A stretch of DNA of 64,000 nt from Aureibaculum marinum (GTDB taxonomy: Bacteria; Bacteroidota; Bacteroidia; Flavobacteriales; Flavobacteriaceae), in contig NZ_RPFJ01000005.1 of NCBI RefSeq assembly GCF_003813905.1, positions 1 to 64,000 on the forward strand, written 5' to 3'. This document shows positions 36,403 to 47,592 of this stretch, one piece after another. The first letter of the stretch is position 1. Each line of letters begins with the position of its first letter. The position numbers and the translations under genes are program-made. The notes below the pieces were generated by a model. That model searched no databases. It was not told the origin of the DNA and was given only the letters and a program-made list of their open reading frames with translations.

Positions 36403-38700
36403 ATGGATAGTCGCAAGAAAAAAAATGAAGCCTTAAAATATCACGCTTCACCAAAACCAGGAAAAATTGAAGTTATTCCAACAAAAAAATACGCCACACA
36501 ACGTGATTTATCCCTAGCATATTCTCCAGGCGTTGCCGAACCCTGTTTAGCAATAGAAAAAAATCCGAATGACGCTTATAAATATACATCAAAAGGGAAT
36601 TTAGTTGCCGTAATTTCTAACGGAACAGCTGTTTTAGGACTAGGAAACATTGGTCCTTTAGCTTCAAAGCCTGTAATGGAAGGGAAAGGTTTACTCTTTA
36701 AAATTTTTGCAGATATTGATGTATTTGATATTGAAGTAGATACTACAGATGTGGACAAATTTGTAGAAACTGTTAAAGCAATTGCCCCAACGTTTGGAGG
36801 AATTAATTTAGAAGATATAAAAGCTCCAGAAGCTTTTGAAATTGAAAGAAGGCTTAAAGAAGAGTTAGATATTCCTGTAATGCACGATGATCAACATGGA
36901 ACAGCTATTATATCAGCTGCAGCATTAAAAAATGCTATCGAAATTGCAGAAAAAGATATTTCTAAAGTACAAATTGTAGTAAGTGGTGCTGGTGCCGCAG
37001 CAATTTCATGTACTAGACTATATATTAAATTAGGAGCAAATCCTAAAAATATAGTGATGTTAGACAGTAAAGGCGTTATTAGAAAAGATATTGAAAATCT
37101 AACAAAAGAAAAAGCCGAGTTTGCTACTGACAAAGACATTTACACTCTAGAAGAAGCCATGAACGGAGCTGATGTTTTTATGGGCTTATCTCAACCCAAC
37201 ATACTAACAGCCAACATGATAAAATCAATGGCAAAAAATCCAATTGTTTTTGCAATGGCCAACCCTAATCCTGAAATTGATTACAATTTGGCAATTAAAA
37301 CACGTAAGGATATTATAATGGCTACAGGTAGGTCTGACCATCCTAATCAAGTTAATAACGTATTAGGTTTTCCTTTTATTTTTAGAGGTGCTTTAGATGT
37401 GAGAGCCACAAAAATTAATGAAGAAATGAAAATGGCCGCCGTACATGCGTTAGCTGATTTAGCAAAAACACCTGTACCAGAACAAGTAAATATTGTCTAT
37501 GATGAAATCAACTTATCATTTGGTAAAGACTATATTATTCCTAAACCTTTTGACCCACGTTTAATTTATGAAATCCCTCCAGCAGTTGCTAAAGCGGCTA
37601 TGGATAGCGGTGTTGCAAAGGCTCCAATTAAAGATTGGGATAAATACCGTGATGAACTGATGGAAAGATTAAGTACCGGCAGTAAGGTTGTTCGATTGCT
37701 TCATAATCGTGCAAAATGCAATCCTAAAAAAGTGGTTTTTGCAGAAGCCGATCATTTAGATGTACTAAAGGCTGCTCAAATAGTTTACGATGAAGGTATC
37801 GGTATTCCAATTTTGTTAGGAAGAAAAGAAACTATCTTAGGACTAAAAAAAGAAATTGGTTTTACTGGCGAGGTAGAAATTATAGATCCTAAAACTGATG
37901 AAGAAGAAGCAAGAAAAAATAGATTTGCCAAAAGCTATTGGAAAGCTAGAAACAGACAAGGAATAAAATACATAGATGCACAAAAATTAATGCGTGAACG
38001 CAACTATTTTTCAGCTATGATGGTGAATGAAGGGGAAGCAGATGCTGTAATTACTGGTTATAGTAGAAACTATGCTAATGTAGTAAAACCAATATTAGAA
38101 TTAATTGGAATGGCTAAAGGTGTAACTCGAGTAGCTGCAGCTAACTTGATGTTGACAAAAAGAGGACCTATATTTTTAGCTGATACTACATTAAACATGG
38201 ATCCAAATGCTGAACAGCTTGCAAAAATATCTCAACTCACTGCATCATTAGCCAAAATTTTTCATATCAAGCCAAATATTGCCATGCTTTCTTATTCCAA
38301 TTTTGGTTCATCTAATCGTAAAAATGCAACTAAAATTGCAGAAGCAATAAAATATATTCATAAAGAATATCCTGATGTAGTTATTGATGGTGAAATTCAA
38401 GCTGATTTTGCTTTAAATCCGGAAATGCTAAAAAAAGAATTTCCTTTTTCTAAATTGGTAGACAAAAAGGTGAATGTACTTATTTTTCCAAATTTAGATT
38501 CTGCTAACATTACCTATAAATTAATGAAAGAATTATATGATGCAGAATCTATTGGGCCCATTATGTTAGGACTAAAAAAACCTGCTCACATTATTCAATT
38601 GGGTGCCAGTGTAGATGAAATGGTAAATATGGCAGCCATTGCGGTTATTGATGCTCAGGAAAATGAAAAACGGAAAAAAAAGAAGAAAAAATTAATATAG
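36403..38700 (+). CDS. maeB: NADP-dependent malic enzyme with C-terminal phosphotransacetylase-like domain
   Basis: Oxidative decarboxylation of malate to pyruvate with production of NADPH. Residues about 1-410 are the malic enzyme part (SLAYSPGVAEPC, MHDDQHGTAII, VVSGAGAAAISC for NADP binding). Residues about 425-755 are the phosphate acetyl/butyryl transferase-like part, which in the MaeB family is regulatory and not catalytic. Length 765 is normal for this fused form. A run of Lys/Arg ends the protein. It may be cotranscribed with queG; the sequence TAAATTTG at 36344-36351 is a possible own -7 box. Confidence 0.95.
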   Translation: MDSRKKKNEALKYHASPKPGKIEVIPTKKYATQRDLSLAYSPGVAEPCLAIEKNPNDAYKYTSKGNLVAVISNGTAVLGLGNIGPLASKPVMEGKGLLFKIFADIDVFDIEVDTTDVDKFVETVKAIAPTFGGINLEDIKAPEAFEIERRLKEELDIPVMHDDQHGTAIISAAALKNAIEIAEKDISKVQIVVSGAGAAAISCTRLYIKLGANPKNIVMLDSKGVIRKDIENLTKEKAEFATDKDIYTLEEAMNGADVFMGLSQPNILTANMIKSMAKNPIVFAMANPNPEIDYNLAIKTRKDIIMATGRSDHPNQVNNVLGFPFIFRGALDVRATKINEEMKMAAVHALADLAKTPVPEQVNIVYDEINLSFGKDYIIPKPFDPRLIYEIPPAVAKAAMDSGVAKAPIKDWDKYRDELMERLSTGSKVVRLLHNRAKCNPKKVVFAEADHLDVLKAAQIVYDEGIGIPILLGRKETILGLKKEIGFTGEVEIIDPKTDEEEARKNRFAKSYWKARNRQGIKYIDAQKLMRERNYFSAMMVNEGEADAVITGYSRNYANVVKPILELIGMAKGVTRVAAANLMLTKRGPIFLADTTLNMDPNAEQLAKISQLTASLAKIFHIKPNIAMLSYSNFGSSNRKNATKIAEAIKYIHKEYPDVVIDGEIQADFALNPEMLKKEFPFSKLVDKKVNVLIFPNLDSANITYKLMKELYDAESIGPIMLGLKKPAHIIQLGASVDEMVNMAAIAVIDAQENEKRKKKKKKLI

Positions 38701-38960
38701 AAAGCTATATTAAGTTAATATTTTTGATGAATTATGTGCTATAAATAATTTTCAAAATAGGTAGGTACTACCTAAGACAAAAAATAGATTAAACAAAAAA
38801 AGATTATTTACCAAATTCAACATACTTATCTCTTGAATTATCATATATAGTACATAATATTCACAGCAACAATAAGAAATTTATAATTTTAAATTTTAGC
38901 TAATCAGATTTTAATAACTACATTTACAGATTAATTGATAACTCTAATTCGTCAACCTAA

Positions 38961-39542
38961 ATGATTACGCATATCAATGGAAAATTAGTAGAAAAAAATC
39001 CCACATATGTTATTATTGAATGTAATGGCATTGGTTATTTTCTTCACATTTCCTTAAATACTTATTCTAAAATTGGAGATTCCGAAGCCTTAAAATTATA
39101 CACCTACCTCAATATAAAAGAAGATTCTCATACTCTTTTTGGTTTTGCCGATAAAGTAGAACGAGAGATTTTCAAATTGTTAATCTCAGTTTCTGGTGTG
39201 GGACCTAGCATTGGACGTACCATGTTATCTTCAATGACCCCAGAACAAATACAACATGCCATTGCTTCAGAAGACGTTGCTACCATACAATCTGTAAAAG
39301 GAATTGGAGCTAAAACGGCTCAACGAGTCATTATAGATTTACGTGATAAAATTGTTAAAACTTACGAAATTTCAGAAGATTTTTCATCTAACAACAATAC
39401 AATTAAAGATGAAGCGTTATCTGCTTTAGAAGTACTTGGGTTTTCGCGTAAACAAGTGGAGAAATTAGTACAAAAAATAATTCAAGAAGCCCCTGATACT
39501 ACTCTTGAAAACATCATCAAGCAAGCATTAAAAAACTTGTAA
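38961..39542 (+). CDS. ruvA: Holliday junction DNA-binding protein RuvA
   Basis: Tetrameric junction-binding partner of RuvB. The 193 residues show domain I (OB fold, MITHINGKLVEKNP), the tandem helix-hairpin-helix domain II (LISVSGVGPSIGRTM and IQSVKGIGAKTAQRVI) and the C-terminal three-helix domain III (EALSALEVLGFSRKQVEKLV). Its stop lies only four bases before the TTG start of sprA, so the two are probably cotranscribed and translationally coupled. The 260 bases before it carry a small hairpin (TAGGTAG/CTACCTA, 38758-38774) but no gene. Confidence 0.96.
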   Translation: MITHINGKLVEKNPTYVIIECNGIGYFLHISLNTYSKIGDSEALKLYTYLNIKEDSHTLFGFADKVEREIFKLLISVSGVGPSIGRTMLSSMTPEQIQHAIASEDVATIQSVKGIGAKTAQRVIIDLRDKIVKTYEISEDFSSNNNTIKDEALSALEVLGFSRKQVEKLVQKIIQEAPDTTLENIIKQALKNL

Positions 39543-39546
39543 AACA

Positions 39547-42500
39547 TTGAATAAGAGCTTAAAAAAGACATATAGTCTATTTTTATTAGTACTGTTTTTT
39601 GCATCAACCTACATTTTTGCTCAAACACCCCCCTCTGCTCCAAACTCAAAAGACACAACAAAGGTAACTAACACTAAATCAACTATTAAAGTTACTGACA
39701 CATTAAAAAAGGATACTTTACCCGATTTACCTTATCGCTTCAAACAAGATCAAAAAGGAAGCCTTTTCCTTGATAGCCTGTCAGAATATGAAATTGTATA
39801 TGATGCAGCCTCAAAACAATACATTTTTGCAAAAAAAGTTGGAGACTATTATGTAAAACATCCATCTTACATGACAGAAGAAGAGTATAAAGAGTACCGC
39901 TTAAATAAAGATATGCTCGATTACTTTAAAGAAAAAGTAAATGCCGTAAGTGGAAGAAATAAAGATAGTGAAGCTCAAAGAAATTTACTACCAAAATATT
40001 ACGTAAAATCAGGTCTTTTTGAAAATATTTTTGGTGGAAACACTATTGAAGTAAATCCTAGTGGATATGTTGGTATTAAAATGGGAGTTTTATATCAAAA
40101 AGTTGAAAATCCACAATTATCAGAGCGTAATCGTCAAAGTACTACTTTTGATTTTGATCAAGAAATTGGTGCTAGTTTAAATGCTAAAGTTGGTAATAGA
40201 CTTCGAGTAAATGCAAATTTTGATACTCAAGCAAATTTCACATTCCAAAATCAGATAAAATTAGACTATACACCTACCGAAGATGATATCATCCAAAAAA
40301 TTGAAGTTGGTAATGTTAGTATGCCTGTTCAAAATTCTTTAATAAGTGGTGCCCAAAACCTTTTCGGATTTAAAACACAATTACAATTTGGTAAAACCAC
40401 CGTAACAGGGGTTTTCTCACAACAAAAATCACAAACAACGTCTGTTGCTGCCGAAGGTGGAGCCACTATTACAGAGTTTGAAATCAGTGCAAGTGATTAT
40501 GATGATAATAGGCACTTCTTTTTATCTCAACGTTTTAGAGATGATTTTAATAGTGCCATGGCTAAGTTTCCTTTAATCAGTAGCTCAAAACAAGTTACAC
40601 AAATTGAAGTTTGGGTTACCAATACAAATAGCGAAACTGAAGATGTTAGAAATATAGTAGCATTAGCCGATTTAGGAGAAAATGATCCAACAAACATTTA
40701 CTCTACTTTGGTAAATCCTATTGCAGGCCAAAAAGATCCTTCTAATGCTGCAAATAGTTTATATAATTTTTTAACTGCATCAGGTGGTATTAGAGATATT
40801 TCTACAGTAAGTTCAACCTTAGCAGGATATCAACAAGGAACTGATTATACTATTTTAGAAAATGCTAGAAAATTAGTACTAGGAATTGATTTTACATTAG
40901 ACGCTCAATTAGGATACATTACCTTAAATAGAAGATTAGCCGATAGTGAAATTTTAGCAGTTGCTTTTGAATATACCGATAGTAGCGTACCTGGTAACAA
41001 CGTTTTTCGTGTAGGAGAACTTTCTACAGACGGGGTTACGGCTCCCTCCAATTTAGTGGTAAAATTACTACGTAGTGAAATTGTAAATACCACAATACCA
41101 ATGTGGGATTTGATGATGAAAAATGTTTATGCTTTACCAGGGGCATATCAATTACAACCAGATGGTTTTAGATTAGAGTTAATGTATCAAGATGATGAAG
41201 AAGGAGTTCCATTAAATATGTTGCAACATGCAACAACTTCTGGTGTTAGTGATAAAACCTTGTTAAATTTAATACGTCTTGACCGCTTAGATCAGTCAAA
41301 CGACCCTGTAACCGATGGTGATGGTTTATTTGATTATGTTGAAAATATTACCATTAATTCTACAGAAGGGTATGTAATATTTCCTACAGTTGAACCTTTT
41401 GGAAATAGTAATACATCAAACCCAACCGAACTTGGAGAACTTGGAGAAATACTTACAGATGCTGCTGATGACAAGTATGTATTTACTGAGTTATACGACA
41501 GAACAAAATCACAAGCTCAAAACGATTTTCAATACAAAGATAAATATGTTATAAAAGGATATTTTAAAACAGAAAGTGATACAGGAATTCCATTAGGAGC
41601 TTTTAATGTTACAAAAGGTTCTGTAAAAGTAACTTCAGGAGGTAGAGAACTGGTAGAAGGTGTTGACTATGTTGTCGATTACTCTATTGGTACTGTACAA
41701 ATTATTAATCCAAATTTAACAGCTTCTAATGCTCCAATTGATGTATCTATCGAAAACAATAATGGTTTTAATCAACAACAACGTACTTATTTAGGTGTTG
41801 ATATACAACACGTATTTTCAGATAACTTTACCATTGGTGGTTCTATTATAAATATGAGAGAAAAACCTTATGGCAAAATGCAATTTGGTTCAGAATCTGT
41901 AAACAATACTCTAGCAGGGTTTAACTTAAGTTACCAAACAGAAGTTCCAAAATTTACTAAATGGGTAAATAAATTACCTAATATTGATACCGACGTTGCT
42001 TCTAATTTTTCTATTCGTGCAGATGCCGCTTATTTAATGCCTGGAACAGCTAAAAATACCAACGGTGGTATTAGTGGCGAAAATGCTTCATATATAGATG
42101 ATTTTGAAGGATCACAAATTCCATTAGATATTAGTTCATACAGACAATGGTTTTTGGCTAGTGTACCACAAAATCAAAACAATCCTGATTTACAATTTTT
42201 TAACGATTCTGATCCCGATTTACTAAAATATGGTAAAAAAAGATCTCAATTGGCCTGGTATACCATTGACAGATTGTTCTACGGAAACTCTTTAAAACCT
42301 GATAACATTGATGATGCTGAACTGTCAAGAGCTGAAGTTCGACAAGTAAACTATAATGAGTTATTTCCTGAGTTAGATTTAGATATTACACAATCTAATA
42401 TTGTAAATACCTTTGATTTAGCTTACGCTCCTCAAGAACGAGGATCTTATAATTTTGACACTGAAAATGTAGTCAATAATAAATTTACTGATCCAGAAAA

Positions 42501-45500
42501 ACGTTGGGCTGGTATTATGCGTTCTCTAAATACTACAGACTTTCAACAAGCTAATGTTGAATATATACAGTTTTGGTTAATGGATCCTTATGAAAATTAT
42601 TCTATTACTCCTGAAGAAGGTGCTCCTGAAGTAATAAACCCAAATGATTTTGGTGGTGAATTGTATTTTAATTTAGGAAATATTTCTGAAGATATCTTAA
42701 ATGACGGTCGCCGCATGTACGAAAATGGTTTACCAGCAGATGGTGTTAAAATTCCAAAACCTGACATTGGTGCTAATATAGATCAAACAGCATGGTCTGA
42801 CATTCCTACCAAACAAGCATTAGTGTATGCCTTTACAGAAGAAGATGATGAAAGACCTAATCAAGATTTAGGTTTAGACGGGCTAAAAGATGAAGAAGAA
42901 GCTGAAAGGTTTGGCACACAATTTGGCCCTGACCCCGCTAATGACAATTATAGCTTTTTTAGAGGCAGTCACTTAGATGAGGCTGACGCATCTATTTTAA
43001 CACGTTATAAAAATTATAATAAAACTCAAGGCAACTCGCCTACTATTAATAACTCTACCGAATCTTATCCAACGGCAGCTACTTCATTTCCAGATACTGA
43101 AGACATCAATAAAGACCAGACAATGAGCACAGTAGAAGCTTATTTTCAATATAAAGTAGATATAGATCCTAACAAATTTGTAGTAGGTCAAAATAATATT
43201 GTAGATGAAAAAATTGTAACTGTTAATTTACCAAATGGCACGCAACAACAAACCAAATGGTATCAATTTAGAATTCCTATCAACTCTCCTGACGAAACTA
43301 TAGGTCAAATTTCAGATTTTAATTCTATTCGTTTTATGAGAATGTTCTTAACAAAATTTAAAATACCCGTGGTATTACGTTTTGGAGAATTAGAATTGGT
43401 TCGTGGAGACTGGAGAAGATATACAAAAACATTAGATGATGCTATAGACCCGCCTCAAGAATTAACAGAAGCAGAAAATAGAAATTTTGAGGTAGGGGTT
43501 GTCAATATACAAGATAATGAAAGAAAAAACCCAATCCCTTATGTATTACCTCCAGGTTTAGAACGTGAGCGGTTACAAGGCACAACTACTTTACAAGAAC
43601 AAAACGAACAATCGTTATTGATAAGGGTAAACGACTTGCCTCCCGGAGAAACAAGAGCTGTCTACAAAAACACTCAGTTTGACATGCGTATGTTTAACAC
43701 TTTAAAAATGTTTGTTCATGCCGAAGCTATAGCTGGTCAAGGAAGTTTAAATGATGATGATATTGTTGCCATTATTAGAATGGGAAGTGACACTGATGAT
43801 AATTTTTATCAATATGAAGTACCTTTAAAAGTTACTCCTTTTGGAGCTAGTTTTGATGATGAAATTTGGCCTGAAGAAAATAATATAGCTGCCAACCTAA
43901 AAGCTTTTGGTGATCTAAAAATAGAACGCGTGTCTTCTTCTGTATCTACTACCGAATTATATCCTAGCGAAACTGCAGAACCTGATGCGAATTTACGCAT
44001 GAAAGGAAATCCTAATTTAGGAAATATAAAAACCATAATGATTGGCTTAAAAAATAGATCTAATATGTCTAAAAGTGCTGAATTATGGTTTAATGAATTA
44101 CGTGTAACAGATTATGATAATGAAGGAGGCTGGGCGGCTGTTGTAAATGCCGATGCCAATTTTGCAGATTTTGCAGATATTTCAATTTCAGGTAGAGCCA
44201 ACTCGCAAGGTTTTGGTTCTTTAGAACAAACTGTAAATGAAAGAAGCCAAGAAGACGTAAAACAATATGATGTTATTAGTAATGTAAATGTAGGTCAACT
44301 ATTACCTAAATCTGCTGGAATTAAAATTCCATTAAACGTAAGTTTTGGAGAAGAATTTGCTGACCCTAAATGGAACCAGAAATATCAAGATGTTCGTTTT
44401 AGTAAAAATGATGCTGAAGCAGAAAGTTCTAGAGATTATACAAAACGTAGAAGTTTAAATCTTATTAATGTAAGAAAAGAACGTACCAACCAAGAGAAAA
44501 AACAACGTTTCTACGATATTGAAAATCTATCTGTTTCATATGCTTATAGCGATACCTATCATAAAGATTATGTGGTAGAAAAATATCTAGACCAAAATGT
44601 TAGAGCTTCTGCAACCTATAATTACGGATTTAAACCTATAGAGTTTCAACCTCTTAAAAACTCACAATTTTTAGAAAAAAATAGCCTCTTTAGATTTGTA
44701 AAAGATTTTAATTTAAATCCACTTCCTACATCAATTTCAGTAAATTCTAACATTATAAGAAGTTATAATGAACAAGCTTCTCGAGCTTTGGTTTCTGGAT
44801 TTGATCCGGTAAAATTTACACAAAGACGCTATTTGTTTGATTGGAATTATAATATAGGTTACGAACTTACCAAATCATTACAACTAACTTTTAGTGCAGC
44901 TAATAGTTATATTAACGACGAAAAAGATGACAACAACGAAGTTATTGCAGATCAACTATTTGATAATTTCTTTAGTGTAGGTAGACCTAATCAATACCAT
45001 CAAACTTTAGATGGAACTTACAAACTTCCGATTAATAAAATTTCTTGGTTTGATTTTATAAATGGAACTTATAGCTATACAGCTGATTTTGACTGGCAAG
45101 CTTCTGCACAAGAATATGTTGAAGAGATTGGAAACACCATACAAAATGCCAATACACATACATTTTCTGCAGATTTAGATATGACCAAACTTTACAAACG
45201 AACTGGTCTTTTAGATTTAGCAAAGAAAAAAATCAAAAAATCTAAAAACACTAAAAAACGAGATTCAACGTCAAAAACCATAGCTGCCCCAAGAACTAGA
45301 AGAATAATTGAAAGTAAAAACAAAACAGGGGGACAAAAAATACTACAAGGTGTTGTTGATGTGGTTTCTTCGGTTAAAAAAATCAAAATTGCTTATACAG
45401 AACAAAATGGTACTGTTTTACCAGGTTACAAACCAGAGGTGGGTTTCTTAGGTAGAGACAACTATAGTGGTAGCCTTGCTCCTACATTGGGCTTTGTTTT

Positions 45501-46707
45501 TGGTAGCCAAAAAGACATTAGAAGTTTAGCAGCAGCCAATGCCTGGCTTGTTTCTAGAGATACATCTACAATCGGTGGAAATACCGCTGATGCTTATTAT
45601 AGTAAAACCTTTGCCACTACTCATTTAAGTAAGTTAGACATTAACGCAGACCTTAGACCATTTAAAGATTTAAATATTGAATTATCTGCAAATAAAATAT
45701 TTACAAAAAACAAATCACAACAACTTGATGTCATCAATGGAGCCCTGACAGATCAACCTTTTAACGAAACTGGTAATTTTAGCATCAGTCATTTTATGTT
45801 AGGTAAAGCATTTGATGGTAATGGAGATGCTACCTTTGAAGAATTTAAAGCAAATAGAGATATTATAAGACAACGTTTAGCTGATAAATATAGCAATGAA
45901 GGTGCAATACTTAACGGTTTTGGTGAAAACAGCCAACAAGTACTAATTCCTGCTTTTTTAGCAACATATTCTGGTAGAGATGCTAAAAAAGTAAAATTAA
46001 GTGCTTTTAGAGATATTCCAATACCTAATTGGAGATTAACCTACAAAGGTTTTATGAAATTTGATTGGTTTAAAAAACACTTTAGAAGTTTTATTATAGA
46101 ACATCAATATAACTCAACGTATTCTGTAATTGGGTTTAATAACAATCTTTTATACAACGACAATACTAAGTTTACAGATTTAGATGACAATGAAAGTTAC
46201 AGACCTAGTAAAATATTTTCAGGGGTTAATTTAGTAGAAGATTTTAATCCATTAATTAAGGTAGATATGCGAATGAAAAATTCATTATCTGTACGTGCTG
46301 AACTTAACCAAGATAAAACCTTAAATTTAAATGTAAGTAACAATACAATTACAGAAGTTAGAGGTAAAGAATATGTTTTAGGTTTAGGTTATCGCTTTAA
46401 AGATGTTAGATTAAAACTTAGAACTGGCAATTCAATTACAAGCTTTAAAGGTGACGTTAATTTAACAGGAGACATAAGTATTAGAAATAATTCTACTACC
46501 ATTCGTTCAATTGATGTTTTAAACAATCAAGTAACTGGCGGACAACGTTTATTAGCTTTTAAATTTAAGGCAGATTACCAATTAAATAAAAATTTATTGG
46601 CTTCATTTTATTACGATCAAAACAGCTCTCGTTTCCTAATTTCAACTACATATCCAAGAAAATCTATTAGTGCTGGTATAAGCATTAGATATACTATTGG
46701 AAACTAA
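39547..46707 (+). CDS. sprA: SprA, outer-membrane translocon of the type IX secretion system
   Basis: The giant outer-membrane barrel (36 strands in the known structure) through which type IX substrates, including gliding adhesins, leave the cell. The 2386 residues match family length. The start is TTG (39547), followed by a signal peptide MNKSLKKTYSLFLLVLFFAS ending in IFAQ. Recognisable SprA features include the N-terminal YYVKSGLFENIFGGNTIEV, repeated gldj/sov-type segments such as IDDFEGSQIPLDISSYRQW, and a C-terminal beta-strand (SISAGISIRYTIGN). Type IX C-terminal signals were not found on other proteins here. It is linked with ruvA upstream and gcvH downstream. Confidence 0.96.
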   Translation: MNKSLKKTYSLFLLVLFFASTYIFAQTPPSAPNSKDTTKVTNTKSTIKVTDTLKKDTLPDLPYRFKQDQKGSLFLDSLSEYEIVYDAASKQYIFAKKVGDYYVKHPSYMTEEEYKEYRLNKDMLDYFKEKVNAVSGRNKDSEAQRNLLPKYYVKSGLFENIFGGNTIEVNPSGYVGIKMGVLYQKVENPQLSERNRQSTTFDFDQEIGASLNAKVGNRLRVNANFDTQANFTFQNQIKLDYTPTEDDIIQKIEVGNVSMPVQNSLISGAQNLFGFKTQLQFGKTTVTGVFSQQKSQTTSVAAEGGATITEFEISASDYDDNRHFFLSQRFRDDFNSAMAKFPLISSSKQVTQIEVWVTNTNSETEDVRNIVALADLGENDPTNIYSTLVNPIAGQKDPSNAANSLYNFLTASGGIRDISTVSSTLAGYQQGTDYTILENARKLVLGIDFTLDAQLGYITLNRRLADSEILAVAFEYTDSSVPGNNVFRVGELSTDGVTAPSNLVVKLLRSEIVNTTIPMWDLMMKNVYALPGAYQLQPDGFRLELMYQDDEEGVPLNMLQHATTSGVSDKTLLNLIRLDRLDQSNDPVTDGDGLFDYVENITINSTEGYVIFPTVEPFGNSNTSNPTELGELGEILTDAADDKYVFTELYDRTKSQAQNDFQYKDKYVIKGYFKTESDTGIPLGAFNVTKGSVKVTSGGRELVEGVDYVVDYSIGTVQIINPNLTASNAPIDVSIENNNGFNQQQRTYLGVDIQHVFSDNFTIGGSIINMREKPYGKMQFGSESVNNTLAGFNLSYQTEVPKFTKWVNKLPNIDTDVASNFSIRADAAYLMPGTAKNTNGGISGENASYIDDFEGSQIPLDISSYRQWFLASVPQNQNNPDLQFFNDSDPDLLKYGKKRSQLAWYTIDRLFYGNSLKPDNIDDAELSRAEVRQVNYNELFPELDLDITQSNIVNTFDLAYAPQERGSYNFDTENVVNNKFTDPEKRWAGIMRSLNTTDFQQANVEYIQFWLMDPYENYSITPEEGAPEVINPNDFGGELYFNLGNISEDILNDGRRMYENGLPADGVKIPKPDIGANIDQTAWSDIPTKQALVYAFTEEDDERPNQDLGLDGLKDEEEAERFGTQFGPDPANDNYSFFRGSHLDEADASILTRYKNYNKTQGNSPTINNSTESYPTAATSFPDTEDINKDQTMSTVEAYFQYKVDIDPNKFVVGQNNIVDEKIVTVNLPNGTQQQTKWYQFRIPINSPDETIGQISDFNSIRFMRMFLTKFKIPVVLRFGELELVRGDWRRYTKTLDDAIDPPQELTEAENRNFEVGVVNIQDNERKNPIPYVLPPGLERERLQGTTTLQEQNEQSLLIRVNDLPPGETRAVYKNTQFDMRMFNTLKMFVHAEAIAGQGSLNDDDIVAIIRMGSDTDDNFYQYEVPLKVTPFGASFDDEIWPEENNIAANLKAFGDLKIERVSSSVSTTELYPSETAEPDANLRMKGNPNLGNIKTIMIGLKNRSNMSKSAELWFNELRVTDYDNEGGWAAVVNADANFADFADISISGRANSQGFGSLEQTVNERSQEDVKQYDVISNVNVGQLLPKSAGIKIPLNVSFGEEFADPKWNQKYQDVRFSKNDAEAESSRDYTKRRSLNLINVRKERTNQEKKQRFYDIENLSVSYAYSDTYHKDYVVEKYLDQNVRASATYNYGFKPIEFQPLKNSQFLEKNSLFRFVKDFNLNPLPTSISVNSNIIRSYNEQASRALVSGFDPVKFTQRRYLFDWNYNIGYELTKSLQLTFSAANSYINDEKDDNNEVIADQLFDNFFSVGRPNQYHQTLDGTYKLPINKISWFDFINGTYSYTADFDWQASAQEYVEEIGNTIQNANTHTFSADLDMTKLYKRTGLLDLAKKKIKKSKNTKKRDSTSKTIAAPRTRRIIESKNKTGGQKILQGVVDVVSSVKKIKIAYTEQNGTVLPGYKPEVGFLGRDNYSGSLAPTLGFVFGSQKDIRSLAAANAWLVSRDTSTIGGNTADAYYSKTFATTHLSKLDINADLRPFKDLNIELSANKIFTKNKSQQLDVINGALTDQPFNETGNFSISHFMLGKAFDGNGDATFEEFKANRDIIRQRLADKYSNEGAILNGFGENSQQVLIPAFLATYSGRDAKKVKLSAFRDIPIPNWRLTYKGFMKFDWFKKHFRSFIIEHQYNSTYSVIGFNNNLLYNDNTKFTDLDDNESYRPSKIFSGVNLVEDFNPLIKVDMRMKNSLSVRAELNQDKTLNLNVSNNTITEVRGKEYVLGLGYRFKDVRLKLRTGNSITSFKGDVNLTGDISIRNNSTTIRSIDVLNNQVTGGQRLLAFKFKADYQLNKNLLASFYYDQNSSRFLISTTYPRKSISAGISIRYTIGN

Positions 46708-46764
46708 ACAGATCAAACTATAGTCCATAATAAAAAAATGATTTATATATCCTTTTATATTTAC

Positions 46765-46772
46765 TAACTTTG
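46765..46772 (+). promoter_or_regulatory. Candidate -7 box of gcvH
   Basis: TAACTTTG matches TAnnTTTG and lies 27 bases before the gcvH start. No good TTTG box is visible 17-23 bases upstream, so the promoter is uncertain. Confidence 0.35.
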
Positions 46773-46799
46773 TATTTCTAATTTTAATTTTAAAAAAAA

Positions 46800-47180
46800 A
46801 TGAATATTCCATCAGAATTAAAGTACACTAAAGACCACGAATGGGTTAAAATTGACGGAGATATAGCCACAGTAGGAATCACAGATTTTGCTCAAAGCGA
46901 ATTAGGCGACATTGTTTATGTTGATGTTGATACCCTTGATGAAACAGTAGAAAGAGAAGAAATTTTTGGTTCAGTAGAAGCTGTAAAAACTGTTTCAGAT
47001 TTATTTATGCCATTATCTGGAGAAGTTATTGAATTTAATGAAGATCTAGAAGACAGTCCTGAAACTGTAAATTCAGATCCTTATGGTGAGGGTTGGATGA
47101 TTAAAATTAAAATTAGTGATTCATCACAAATTGATAGTTTATTAGATGCTGAAGCGTATAAATCAGTTATTGGAGCGTAA
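46800..47180 (+). CDS. gcvH: Glycine cleavage system H protein
   Basis: Lipoylated shuttle protein of the glycine cleavage complex. The lipoyl lysine is Lys63 in the motif [15 protein letters not shown], and the hybrid motif is complete. [20 protein letters not shown] marks the N-terminus. Length 126 is normal. The other cleavage proteins (P, T, L) are not in the window. The 3' end overlaps the next frame by 35 bases. Confidence 0.96.
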   Translation: MNIPSELKYTKDHEWVKIDGDIATVGITDFAQSELGDIVYVDVDTLDETVEREEIFGSVEAVKTVSDLFMPLSGEVIEFNEDLEDSPETVNSDPYGEGWMIKIKISDSSQIDSLLDAEAYKSVIGA

Positions 47181-47529
47181 TGCTCTAATTTTTGCAATTT
47201 TATTAACGCTATTTGTTGCTTTTTTAAGCTTAGTCTCTCTAAAAGGTATTTCCAAAATAAATATTAGTGTAAGCAACTCTGATAAAATTGGACATATAAT
47301 AGCTTATTTTACGTTAGCAACAAGTTGGTTTTACGTTTATAGATACCAAAAAAAGAAATGGAAATTTATAGCTTTACTTGTTTTTATTTTCGGCATGGTT
47401 CTTGAGGGATTACAAGGAACGTTAACTTCTTATAGAACAGCTGATTGGCAAGATCAAATTGCCAACACACTAGGCCTATTTATCTCCTATGCCTTGTGCT
47501 ATAGGATGTTTAAAAAACAAGAGAAATAA
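47146..47529 (+). CDS. VanZ-like membrane protein
   Basis: A 127-residue protein with four membrane segments (about 12-30, 45-62, 72-90, 103-120). It has the VanZ-type pattern [11 protein letters not shown] in the second segment and [13 protein letters not shown] before the last. VanZ-like proteins in Bacteroidota have no settled function. The ATG at 47146 lies inside gcvH. An in-frame TTG a few codons later is a possible alternative that would shorten the overlap. Translational coupling to gcvH is likely. Confidence 0.8.
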   Translation: MLKRINQLLERNALIFAILLTLFVAFLSLVSLKGISKINISVSNSDKIGHIIAYFTLATSWFYVYRYQKKKWKFIALLVFIFGMVLEGLQGTLTSYRTADWQDQIANTLGLFISYALCYRMFKKQEK

Positions 47530-47592
47530 AAAAATTTCTTGTGTAAGTAAATTTATTTATTAAATTAGCAAACGAATTAACATTTTTTACCC

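Noticed and set aside
38758-38774. Small hairpin TAGGTAG/CTACCTA considered as maeB terminator
   Set aside because: It lacks a U-tract and has only seven pairs.
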